A stretch of 64,000 nucleotides of DNA from contig WGNF01000003.1 of NCBI GenBank assembly GCA_016124615.1, positions 372,001 through 436,000 on the forward strand, in the 5' to 3' direction. The notes below the pieces were generated by a model that saw only the letters and a program-made list of their open reading frames with translations, had not been told where the DNA came from and did not search any database. The translations under genes and the position numbers were made by a program. The stretch is from Paracoccaceae bacterium (GTDB taxonomy: Bacteria > Pseudomonadota > Alphaproteobacteria > Rhodobacterales > Rhodobacteraceae). Shown here piece after piece: positions 47,410 to 55,325 of this stretch (positions are counted from its first letter, which is position 1; each line of letters starts with the position of its first letter).

Positions 47410-48270
47410 TCAGCGCCGCTCAAGGGCAAGGGCGATCAGGTCGGCAAGGCCCGCGGCGTCGCGGACCTGCGCCACCTCGGCGGCGGTGACGGTCACGCCC
47501 CAGTTCCGCGCCATCGCGGCATAGCGCGGCTGGCGGTGCGCCAGCACCTGCGCATAGCCCCAGCGCAGGAAGGCATCGGGGTTCACATCGGCCTCGGCCA
47601 TCTCGTTCTGGTCCAGATAGCGGGCCCAGATTTCGGTCAGGAACTCCGGCTGGTAATAGATCGGCTTCGGCGCGCGGTCGAAGCGGCGGATCAGGTCGGC
47701 GGTACTGGCCTCGCTGCCCTCGATCCAGACCAGCAGCAGGTTCTGCGACAGCGCGGTCAGCACCGGGTCATTCGCATCCTCGGGGTTCACCACCTCGCAG
47801 ATCGAGCCGCCGCTGTCGCAGACGAAACTGTCGTAGCCGTAAAGCTCATGCGCGCGGCTGATGAAATGCGGCGTGTCCAGCAGGGCGGCGATTTCGGCGG
47901 TGCGGTGCTGGTCCTGCCGCAGCTGATATTCGGCAAAGGGCAGCCCGCCGCGCGCCGGGTCGCCCGGCTTGCCGAGGTAAGTCGAGAGCGGCGCGAGGTT
48001 GTCGAAGGTGATGTTGGACGCGATATAGACCGAGTCGGTCATCAGCAGCTCGCGCAGCAGCGGCACCTTCATCGCCTCGCGCTTGAAGTTGTCGGCAATC
48101 AGCTCGCCCATGTAGCGGGTGCCGATGCGGTAATCGACCGAGTAGTGGAACCAGCCGCCGCTGTCGCGCAACAGGTTCGACACATGGGTCTTGCCCAGCC
48201 CGGACATGCCGAACAGAAGCACCCGCTTGGCCTTTGCCGCGCGCCAGTCCTGTGCCGTTTGGTAGATCAT
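47410..48270 (-). CDS. P-loop ATPase of unknown function next to metA
   Basis: A 286-residue cytoplasmic protein. Walker A is LLFGMSGLGKTHV (19-31), followed by VSNLLRDSGGWFHYSVDYRIGTRYMGEL; an acidic DSGGSICEVVNPEDANDPVL loop and the LLLVWIEGSEAS segment are probable Walker B/adenylate-kinase-like regions. I do not recognise the family, but a kinase-like nucleotide-binding fold is likely. Start MIYQTAQDW at 48270 is chosen by domain position; a longer frame to 48312 adds 14 residues. Ends 40 nt upstream of metA. Function unknown. Confidence 0.78.
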   Translation of the reverse strand: MIYQTAQDWRAAKAKRVLLFGMSGLGKTHVSNLLRDSGGWFHYSVDYRIGTRYMGELIADNFKREAMKVPLLRELLMTDSVYIASNITFDNLAPLSTYLGKPGDPARGGLPFAEYQLRQDQHRTAEIAALLDTPHFISRAHELYGYDSFVCDSGGSICEVVNPEDANDPVLTALSQNLLLVWIEGSEASTADLIRRFDRAPKPIYYQPEFLTEIWARYLDQNEMAEADVNPDAFLRWGYAQVLAHRQPRYAAMARNWGVTVTAAEVAQVRDAAGLADLIALALERR

Positions 48271-48324
48271 CGCCGCGCCGCCCCCTATGCCGTCCGCATG
48301 GGTTAGCGCCAAGCGGCGGCAAGA

Positions 48325-49248
48325 TCACGCAGATTTTTCGGCAGGGGCCCACAGGCGGCGCAACAGGCGGCCGTCGATCACCAGCAGCCCCAGCGCCAGC
48401 AGGGCGAACCCGGCATAGGCGCGCGGCGGCAGCGCCTCGCCCAGAACCAGCGCGCCCAGCACGATGGCGATGGGGGCGACCAGCAGCGTCACGAGGCTGG
48501 CATTGCCCGCGCCCGCCATCGCGATGACGCGGTAGAACAGAAGATAGGCCCCCGCCGTGGCGACCACGGCCAGATACAGCACCGCGCCCCAGACCGGCCA
48601 GATGTAGTGAAACGTCGGCCAGCCTTCCTGCCACAGCGCCAGCGGCACCATGATCAGCGCCGAGCCCAGCAGCATCCCGGCCGAAACCACCTGCGGTTTC
48701 AGCCCCTTCATCGTCGCCCGCGCAAAGGCGGCGGCGCAGGCGTAAGAGGTCGCCGCCCCCAGCACCGCCAATTGCGACAGCGAATGCAGGTCGAACGCCT
48801 CCAGCACGCCAAGCCCGATCGCCGTGATGACGCCCAGAAAGCCAAGCGCCACCCCGGTCAGCTTGCGCGCGCTCAATCGTTCATCGGCAAAGACGAGGCT
48901 GGCCACCAGCACGCCCAGGATCGCCGTCGCCGCGTTCAGGATCGAGGCGAGGCCCGAGGGGATGCGCACCTCGCCCCAGGTGATCAGCGTGAAGGGAATC
49001 GCGTTGTTCAAGAGCCCGAGCACCAGGAAGGCGAGCCAGATCTTCGGGTCGCGCGGCAGCGGCAGGCGGCGGGCAAGGACATAGACCCCCAGCACCAGCA
49101 GCGCGCCAAGAACGCGGAAGGCGACCGTGGTGAGCACGCCGACCTGATCCAGCGCGACGCGGATCGACAGGAACGACCCGCCCCAGATCATGGCGAGCAG
49201 GAAGAGTTCGGCCCAGGCGCGGGCAGAGATGGTCTGTTGCTGTGTCAT
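48325..49248 (-). CDS. EamA/DMT-family transporter
   Basis: A 307-residue inner-membrane protein with ten hydrophobic helices in two EamA repeats of five. Repeat 1 starts AWAELFLLAMIWGGSFLSIRVALDQ and contains NNAIPFTLITWGE; repeat 2 includes LVTLLVAPIAIVLGALVLGEALPP. These are the signatures of the drug/metabolite transporter superfamily, which moves metabolites or amino acids outward or inward. Substrate cannot be inferred. Confidence 0.92.
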   Translation of the reverse strand: MTQQQTISARAWAELFLLAMIWGGSFLSIRVALDQVGVLTTVAFRVLGALLVLGVYVLARRLPLPRDPKIWLAFLVLGLLNNAIPFTLITWGEVRIPSGLASILNAATAILGVLVASLVFADERLSARKLTGVALGFLGVITAIGLGVLEAFDLHSLSQLAVLGAATSYACAAAFARATMKGLKPQVVSAGMLLGSALIMVPLALWQEGWPTFHYIWPVWGAVLYLAVVATAGAYLLFYRVIAMAGAGNASLVTLLVAPIAIVLGALVLGEALPPRAYAGFALLALGLLVIDGRLLRRLWAPAEKSA

Positions 49249-49305
49249 GCCCGCGCTTCTGCCCGATCTCGGTTGCCGCCGCGACCCGAATCCTGCGGGT
49301 CAGCG

Positions 49306-49334
49306 AAAAAGGCCCCGCCGGTCGGGCGGGGCCT
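49306..49334 (-). terminator. Rho-independent terminator for the FadL/OmpP1-like gene
   Basis: Minus-strand stem AGGCCCCGCCC-GACC-GGCGGGGCCT followed by a U-run (TTTTT), 22 nt behind the outer-membrane protein stop. Strong GC stem and U-tract make it a convincing intrinsic terminator. Confidence 0.9.
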
Positions 49335-49356
49335 CGGGATCCTCGCGTCGGTCGGA

Positions 49357-50457
49357 TCAGAACGTGTAGCCGACCTTCACGCCGAAGGCGATCGCGTGGT
49401 TGCTGTTGAAGTTCGAGGCCGCCGTTGTGCCGTTCAGCGTGGTCTGCGCGCTGCCGATCCGGACATAGCTGACACCGCCGGTGATCTTCATGTTGCCCTG
49501 CGTGTAGGTCGCGCCAAGCCCGATGCTTTCGCGCCCGTCGGTCGGCCCGAGGTTGGACGCGAAACCGCCCACCTTCGGCTCGTAGCCAAGCACCACGGCG
49601 CCCGACCAGTGATCGGTGAACTTGTGGCCGACGCCGACCGAATAGGTGATCGTGTTGTTGTCATAGGACACCAGCGAGCCGCCGCTGGTCAGAAGCTTGT
49701 ATTCCGTGGGGGTGATATCGAAGTGTTTCCAGTCCACCCAGCGGATCGAGCCGAAGACCAGCGTCGTCGGGTTCACACCGGTCTGGAAGTCGAGGTTGAT
49801 CGACTGCGGCGTCTTGACCTTGGTGGTCGTGTTCATCACGCCAAGGGCGGTGCTGTTCTCATAGGTCGGGATGTCGTAGCTGATCCTGGAGCTGTAGGTC
49901 AGCGCGATCCGCAACGCGATTTCGGGTTTTTCGTAGGCGACGCCGGCAACATAGCCGAAAGCCCCCACCCTCGAACCCGAGGCCGTGTAGTTCGAAACGA
50001 ACGGCACCGCGGCGGTTTCGCCCATCGTTTGCCAACGCACACCGCCGTAGACACTGATGTTCGAGTCGGTACGATATTTCAGCAGCCCGGTCAGCGCGTT
50101 GGTGCTCAGCTTGGCAGTGGAGCCGCCTGCGAAATAGCCGGTGCCGGTAGGATAGTTCACGCTGGCGCCGAACGGCTGGTCATAGATCAGCGCCGCGTCG
50201 ATGTTCTTGGTGAACGATTTCTTGAACGCGAAGCTGGTCATGCCGTAGTTGCCGGCCATGTCACCGGATGGGAACCCCCCGAGCCCGGGAATGGCGACGC
50301 CGCTGACGTTGGGCGAGGCATAGCCGTAGGACAGCTCGACATAGTTGCCCTTCTCGAACAGCGGCGAAACACTCTGGCCGGACCGGTCGATACCACCGCC
50401 TATCGCAGAGGTTGCGCCGACAGCGACGATTCCGCCCGCGATGATGATTTTTTTCAT
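49357..50457 (-). CDS. FadL/OmpP1-family outer-membrane channel
   Basis: A 366-residue beta-barrel with a signal peptide (MKKIIIAGGIVAVGATSAIGG), many alternating hydrophobic strands, and a C-terminal aromatic residue (KVGYTF), the usual outer-membrane sorting signal. Strand blocks such as NYGMTSFAFKKSFTKNIDAALIYDQPFG and SVGVGHKFTDHWSGAVVLGYEPKVGG fit the FadL/OmpP1/TodX family, which takes up hydrophobic compounds. A short variant of the family (366 against about 420 residues). AGGGAG precedes ATG. A well-formed promoter lies upstream. Confidence 0.9.
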   Translation of the reverse strand: MKKIIIAGGIVAVGATSAIGGGIDRSGQSVSPLFEKGNYVELSYGYASPNVSGVAIPGLGGFPSGDMAGNYGMTSFAFKKSFTKNIDAALIYDQPFGASVNYPTGTGYFAGGSTAKLSTNALTGLLKYRTDSNISVYGGVRWQTMGETAAVPFVSNYTASGSRVGAFGYVAGVAYEKPEIALRIALTYSSRISYDIPTYENSTALGVMNTTTKVKTPQSINLDFQTGVNPTTLVFGSIRWVDWKHFDITPTEYKLLTSGGSLVSYDNNTITYSVGVGHKFTDHWSGAVVLGYEPKVGGFASNLGPTDGRESIGLGATYTQGNMKITGGVSYVRIGSAQTTLNGTTAASNFNSNHAIAFGVKVGYTF

Positions 50458-50503
50458 GTTTTTCTCCCTGGCCTCCGATGCTGGTGGCCTTGTCCCTGCT
50501 TCA

Positions 50504-50549
50504 AGGCTAGGGAAGGTTCAAATTTCCGTCAATCAGTGACGCCGCGTCA
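50504..50549 (-). promoter_or_regulatory. Sigma-70-like promoter with upstream dyad for the FadL/OmpP1-like gene
   Basis: On the minus strand TTGACG (50527-50532), 17 nt, TAGCCT (50504-50509) gives good -35 and -10 hexamers and a leader of about 46 nt. Directly upstream lies TGACGC-C-GCGTCA (50537-50549), a 13-bp interrupted palindrome, 4 nt from the -35, suited for a regulator. Confidence 0.6.
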
Positions 50550-50561
50550 AAGAAACTCGGG

Positions 50562-51482
50562 TCAGGACCGTGGCCGCGCTGCACGAGCGGCCGCGCGGAT
50601 GTTGACGAAATTTGCTGCAAAAATAATCGCCGCGCCCAGAAAGACGAAGCCGTCGAGCGGCTCGCCGTAAAGCAGCATGCCCACCACCGCGATCACCGGC
50701 AGCCGCGCGAAGTCGAGCGGCATCACGATGCTGGCGGGGGCGACCGACAGCGCCGTGGTCAGGCAGAAATGCGCCAGCAGCCCGGCGCAGCCGATCAGCA
50801 CCAGACCGGCCGCGACCGGGGCGGTGGGGATGGTCAGGTGACCCTGCCAGCCGAAGGCGCAGATCAGGCCGAAGACGGTCTGCATCAGCGTCATCCAGAA
50901 CAGGATCTCGAACACCGGCTCGGTGCGGGTCAGGATCTTGGTGAAGATCGCCGAACCGGCAAAGCCGATCGCGGCCGCCGCCGCCGCCAGAATGCCAAGG
51001 TTGAGGTGCGCGGGGTCCGGCCGGGCGACGATCAGGATCCCAGCGAACCCCGCCGCCGCCGCCAGCGCGCGGGTGCGCGTCATCCGTTCGCCCAGCACGA
51101 AGGGGGCGATCAGCGCGACCCAGAGCGGGGCGGTGAACTCCAGCGCAAAGACTTGCGCCAGCGGGATCACGGTGATCGCCCAGAACCACAGGTTCTGCCC
51201 GGTGAAGTGGCACAGGTTGCGCAAGCCGTGCAGCTGCAGCCGATGCGGCGCCAGATCGGCCAGCCGCCCGCGCAAGCCCGCCACCAGCGCGACGATGGCC
51301 ATCCCGACCAGCGACCGGTAGGTCATCAGCTCGAACACGTTCACCTGATGCTCGACCATCCGGCCCGCCACCGCCATCGCCGAAAACGAGGCGATGGCGC
51401 CGGTCATCCACAGCGCGGCCTTCAGCACATGCGGGCGATGCTCGGCCGGAGCGTGGGAGGCGGGCAGGGGAACGGCGACCAT
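50562..51482 (-). CDS. EamA/DMT-family transporter
   Basis: A 306-residue inner-membrane protein with ten helices in two EamA repeats. Landmarks are ALWMTGAIASFSAMAVAGRMVEHQ, QNLWFWAITVIPLAQVFALEFTAPLWVALIA and the second-repeat PASIVMPLDFARLPVIAVVGMLLYGEPL. ATG 51482 is chosen; a longer frame starts with TTG at 51545. A different subfamily from the EamA gene at 48325. Located between the outer-membrane channel and choline-sulfatase; substrate unknown. Confidence 0.9.
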   Translation of the reverse strand: MVAVPLPASHAPAEHRPHVLKAALWMTGAIASFSAMAVAGRMVEHQVNVFELMTYRSLVGMAIVALVAGLRGRLADLAPHRLQLHGLRNLCHFTGQNLWFWAITVIPLAQVFALEFTAPLWVALIAPFVLGERMTRTRALAAAAGFAGILIVARPDPAHLNLGILAAAAAAIGFAGSAIFTKILTRTEPVFEILFWMTLMQTVFGLICAFGWQGHLTIPTAPVAAGLVLIGCAGLLAHFCLTTALSVAPASIVMPLDFARLPVIAVVGMLLYGEPLDGFVFLGAAIIFAANFVNIRAAARAARPRS

Positions 51483-51546
51483 CGCGGGGCTTTCGGGGGC
51501 TGGGGGCGGGCGTTGCTTCGTCGCAAAGTCGCCGCCGATGTGCAAG

Positions 51547-53058
51547 TCACTCGCCGCGCGGAAAGCGTTTCTGCTCTTCCAGCACGTTCAGATCCATGTG
51601 GTTGCGCATGTAGCGTTCCGAGGCTTTCTGCAATGGCTGGAAATCCCACGGGAAGAAGGCGCCGTTGCGCAGCGCCTCGTAAACCACCCAGCGCCGCGCC
51701 TGACTTTCGCGCACGGCGGCATCGAAGCGCGCCAGATCCCAGCGCGCATCGGCCTGGGCGCGGAACGCCGCGAGGGTGACGGCATGGGTCGGGTCAGCGG
51801 CGAGGTTGCGGCTTTCGTCCGGGTCGGTGGAAAGGTCGAAAAGCTGTTCCGGATCAAGGGAGCAGCGGGTGTACTTGAAGTCGCCTTGGCGCAGGCAGAC
51901 CAGGGGCGCCCAGCTGCCCTCGGCGGCATATTCGATCGCCACGGGCGTGGTGCGCGCGGTGCCCTGCGCCAGCGGCACAAGGCTTTCGCCATCGGTCCAT
52001 GGCATCACCTCGGCCATCGAGACGCCCGCCAGATCGCACAGCGTCGGCGTCACGTCGATGGTGGAAACCGCGGTGTCGATCCGCGCGGGCGTCAGGCCGG
52101 GGGCGGCAACCATCAGCGGCACGCGGGCGGAGCCTTCGAAGAAGTTCATCTTGAACCACAGCCCGCGGTCGCCCAGCATATCGCCGTGGTCGGACACGAA
52201 GACCACGATGGCCTCTTGCCGGGTCGCCTTCAGCACCGCCAGAATCTCGCCGATCTTGTCGTCGATGTAGGAGATATTGGCAAAATATCCGTGCCTTGCG
52301 CGGCGCACCTGATCCGGCGTCAGATCAAAGGCGCGCCAGTCGCAGGCATCCATCAGGCGTTTGGAATGGGCGTCCTGATCGTCGTAGGGAATCGCCGGGA
52401 CGGCGGGGTCCAGACGCGCGCAATCCTCGTACAGATCCCAGTATTTCCGCCGCGCCACATAGGGGTCGTGCGGGTGGGTGAAGCTGACCGTCAGGCACCA
52501 CGGCCGCGCATCCGCCCCGCGCGACAGGTCATAGAGCTTCTGGGTCGCCTGATGTGCCACGTCGTCGTCGTATTCCAGCTGGTTGGTGATCTCGGCCACC
52601 CCGGCGCCGGTGACGGACCCGAGGTTGTGATACCACCAATCGATCCGCTCGCCCGGCTTGCGGTAATCGGGGGTCCAGCCGAAATCGGCGGGATAGATAT
52701 CGGTGGTCAGCCGTTCCTCGAACCCATGCATCTGGTCGGGGCCGACGAAGTGCATTTTCCCTGACAGTGTTGTGGCATAGCCCGCGCGCCTCAGGTGATG
52801 CGCGAAGGTCGGGATGTCAGACGCGAACTCTGCCGCGTTGTCATAGACGCGGGTGCGCGAGGGCAGTTGGCCCGACATGAAGCTGGCCCGCCCCGGCGCG
52901 CAGAGCGGCGAGCCGGTATAGGCATTGGCGAACCGCACCGAGCGGGCGGCCAGCGCCTTGAGGTTCGGCGCATGCAGCCAGTCGGCGGGGCCATCGGGAA
53001 AGAGCGTTCCGTTGAGCTGGTCGACCATCAGGATCAGGATGTTCGGGCGTTCGGTCAT
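51547..53058 (-). CDS. betC: choline-sulfatase
   Basis: Hydrolyses choline-O-sulfate to choline and sulfate. The 503-residue protein has the sulfatase formylglycine site PLCAPGRASFMSG with C53 and R57, metal ligand D13 (MVDQLNG), and the late blocks FVSDHGDMLGDRGLWFKMNFFEGSARVPL and the C-terminal EEQKRFPRGE typical of BetC. Start 53058 has AAAGGA upstream. No betA/betB/betI lies in the window, so choline use downstream would depend on other loci; the alternative is another alkyl or aryl sulfate ester. Confidence 0.9.
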   Translation of the reverse strand: MTERPNILILMVDQLNGTLFPDGPADWLHAPNLKALAARSVRFANAYTGSPLCAPGRASFMSGQLPSRTRVYDNAAEFASDIPTFAHHLRRAGYATTLSGKMHFVGPDQMHGFEERLTTDIYPADFGWTPDYRKPGERIDWWYHNLGSVTGAGVAEITNQLEYDDDVAHQATQKLYDLSRGADARPWCLTVSFTHPHDPYVARRKYWDLYEDCARLDPAVPAIPYDDQDAHSKRLMDACDWRAFDLTPDQVRRARHGYFANISYIDDKIGEILAVLKATRQEAIVVFVSDHGDMLGDRGLWFKMNFFEGSARVPLMVAAPGLTPARIDTAVSTIDVTPTLCDLAGVSMAEVMPWTDGESLVPLAQGTARTTPVAIEYAAEGSWAPLVCLRQGDFKYTRCSLDPEQLFDLSTDPDESRNLAADPTHAVTLAAFRAQADARWDLARFDAAVRESQARRWVVYEALRNGAFFPWDFQPLQKASERYMRNHMDLNVLEEQKRFPRGE

Positions 53059-53206
53059 CGGGGCGTCCTTTCCGGATTGCGTGCTGCCCCCGCCTTCGGC
53101 CGCGGCGCGCGACACGTCTAGCTCAAAGACGACGCTTTGGGCCCGGCTTGGCCGTTGACAGGGGCCCGCGTTCCGGTCCCGATATGGCATCCAAGCGGAG
53201 GGTGCC

Positions 53207-55195
53207 ATGACGACCGTGACCGAGTTTCCCCATGCCGTCACGGAGGTGCCCGACCTTGGCATCGTGCTGTCGGATGGCTGCCGGTTGTCGGCGCGGGTCT
53301 GGCGGCCCGAGGGTGCGGGGCCGGTGCCCGCGATCCTCGAATTCCTGCCCTACCGCAAGCGCGATGGCACCGTGGTGCGCGATGCGCTGACGCATCCTTA
53401 TTTCGCCGGTCATGGCTATGCCTGCCTGCGGGTCGACATGCGCGGCAACGGTGACAGTCACGGGCTGATGGACGATGAATACAGCCCGCAGGAACTGGCC
53501 GACGCCTGCGAGGTGATCGCCTGGATCGCGGCGCAGCCGTGGTGCAGCGGCGCGGTCGGGATGATGGGGATCAGCTGGGGCGGGTTCAACTCGCTGCAGG
53601 TGGCCGCGTTGCAGCCCGAGGCGCTGAAGGCGATCATCACGCTCTGTTCGACGGTCGACCGCTATGCCGACGACATCCACTACAAGGGTGGCTGCCTGCT
53701 GAACGAAAACCTCGGCTGGGGCGCGACGATGTGGGCCTATTCCTCGCGCGCGCCGGACCCTGCCTTGCGCAATTCGTGGCGCGAGGACTGGATCGCGCGG
53801 CTGGAGCATGAACCGTTCCTGCCCGCCGTCTGGCTGCGCCACCAGCGCCGCGATGCCTACTGGCGGCACGGATCGGTCTGCGAGGATTACAGCGCCATCA
53901 AGGCGGCGGTACTGGCGGTCGGCGGCTGGGGCGACAGTTACAAGAACGCGGTGCCGCAACTGGTGGCCAACATCACGGCGCCGGTAAAGGGGATCGTCGG
54001 GCCCTGGGTGCACAAGTATCCGCATTTCGCAGTGCCCGAGCCGCGCATCGGCTTTCTGCAAGAGGCGCTGCGCTGGTGGGACCGCTGGCTGAAAGGCGCC
54101 GAAACCGGGGTGGACGATGACCCGGCCTATCGCCCCTATCTGATGGACGGGGTTCGCCCGGCGTCATGGTACGACAACCGGCCGGGGCGCTGGATCGCCG
54201 AGCCGGTTTGGCCCGCGCCGGGGATCGCGGTGGCAGAGCTGCCGCTGTCCGACGGGCGGCTGGGGCAGGGTGGCGGGGCGTTTGCGACGCTGGTGGCCTC
54301 GCCGCAGTCCTGCGGGGCGGCGGGGGGCGAATATTGCGCGATCTGGCTGGGGCCGGAAATGCCGGGCGACCAGCGCGGCGACGATGCGCTGTCGGCCTGC
54401 TTCGATTCGGCGCCGATGGCAGAGACGGATATCGTCGGCGCGCCGGTGCTGCGGCTGCGGCTGACGTCCGACAGGCCGGTGGCGCAGGTGGCGGTGCGGC
54501 TGAACCACATTCACCCCGATGGCGCCTCGACCCGGATCACCTGGGGCGTGCTGAACCTGACGCATCGCGCGGGCCACGCCACGCCCGAGCCGCTGCCGGT
54601 GGGGCAGGCGGTGGAGGTGGAGGTGCCGCTGGATCACATCGCCTACCGGCTGCCCGCCGGGCACCGGCTGCGGGTGGCGGTATCGTCGGCCTACTGGCCG
54701 ATGATCTGGCCCGCGCCGGAACCGGTGTCGCTGGTGCTGAGTGGCGGCACGCTGGCGCTGCCGGTGCGGCCGGTCGCGGCGGGGGCGGAATGGAGCTTTG
54801 CTGCACCGGAAACCGCCAAACCGCTGGGTTTGCGAGAGATTCGGCCGGCCGCCCATGTGCGGCGCAGCGAAACCGACCAGCGCACCGGCACCGTGTCGCT
54901 GGTGATCGAGGATGACTTCGGCATGGCGGAAAACCTCGATCACGGCCTCATCACCGGGTCTGTCGCGCGCGAACGCTGGGACATTCACCCCGACGATCCG
55001 CTGTCGGCGCGGGGCGATTGTCACTGGACGGAAGAGATGATCCGTGATGGCATCCATCTGCGCACCGAGGCGCGCTGCCGGATGTGGTCGGACGCCACGA
55101 CCTTTCATCTGGCGGCCGAACTGGACGCCTACGAGGGCGACCGGCTGGTGCTGAGCCGCGAGGTGCGCGAGACCGTGCCGCGCGATCATCTGTAA
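53207..55195 (+). CDS. CocE/NonD-family hydrolase (X-Pro dipeptidyl-peptidase-like)
   Basis: A 662-residue hydrolase. N-terminal alpha/beta-hydrolase part: Ser123 in GMMGISWGGFNSL, the preceding DMRGNGDS, Asp in GGWGDSYKN and His in VGPWVHKYPHF. The C-terminal jelly-roll domain (about 400-600, VPLDHIAYRLPAGHRLRVAVSSAYWPMIWPAPEP) is that of the CocE/X-Pro dipeptidyl-peptidase group, which cleaves ester or peptide bonds. GCGGAGGG precedes ATG. Its position in front of a peptide-type ABC importer suggests that it acts on an imported ester or peptide; not proved. Confidence 0.92.
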   Translation: MTTVTEFPHAVTEVPDLGIVLSDGCRLSARVWRPEGAGPVPAILEFLPYRKRDGTVVRDALTHPYFAGHGYACLRVDMRGNGDSHGLMDDEYSPQELADACEVIAWIAAQPWCSGAVGMMGISWGGFNSLQVAALQPEALKAIITLCSTVDRYADDIHYKGGCLLNENLGWGATMWAYSSRAPDPALRNSWREDWIARLEHEPFLPAVWLRHQRRDAYWRHGSVCEDYSAIKAAVLAVGGWGDSYKNAVPQLVANITAPVKGIVGPWVHKYPHFAVPEPRIGFLQEALRWWDRWLKGAETGVDDDPAYRPYLMDGVRPASWYDNRPGRWIAEPVWPAPGIAVAELPLSDGRLGQGGGAFATLVASPQSCGAAGGEYCAIWLGPEMPGDQRGDDALSACFDSAPMAETDIVGAPVLRLRLTSDRPVAQVAVRLNHIHPDGASTRITWGVLNLTHRAGHATPEPLPVGQAVEVEVPLDHIAYRLPAGHRLRVAVSSAYWPMIWPAPEPVSLVLSGGTLALPVRPVAAGAEWSFAAPETAKPLGLREIRPAAHVRRSETDQRTGTVSLVIEDDFGMAENLDHGLITGSVARERWDIHPDDPLSARGDCHWTEEMIRDGIHLRTEARCRMWSDATTFHLAAELDAYEGDRLVLSREVRETVPRDHL

Positions 55196-55277
55196 CGCTA
55201 TGCCGGGCGGTCATCACGTTGTTACGCAAATGCGCCCCCCTGCGAAAGAAAACGTTGCCCGACCGGCCGGATGCGGG

Positions 55278-55302
55278 TTATTGATTCGTTAATCAACAAT
55301 AA
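55278..55302. promoter_or_regulatory. overlapping inverted repeats upstream of the ABC importer operon
   Basis: TTGATT-CGTT-AATCAA (55281-55296) is a perfect 6-bp dyad, nested within TTATTG...CAATAA (55278-55283 and 55297-55302). It is AT-rich in a GC-rich neighbourhood and lies 24 nt before the start of the solute-binding protein gene, so a likely operator for a regulator of this transport operon. No regulator gene is adjacent. Confidence 0.5.
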
Positions 55303-55325
55303 GTCACCACCAGGGAGCTACCAGA

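Noticed and set aside
53155..53186. TTGACA followed by GATATG as a promoter for the CocE-type gene
   Set aside because: The -35 is perfect but the spacing to the best -10 is 20 nt, too long for a good sigma-70 promoter. Recorded only as a possibility.
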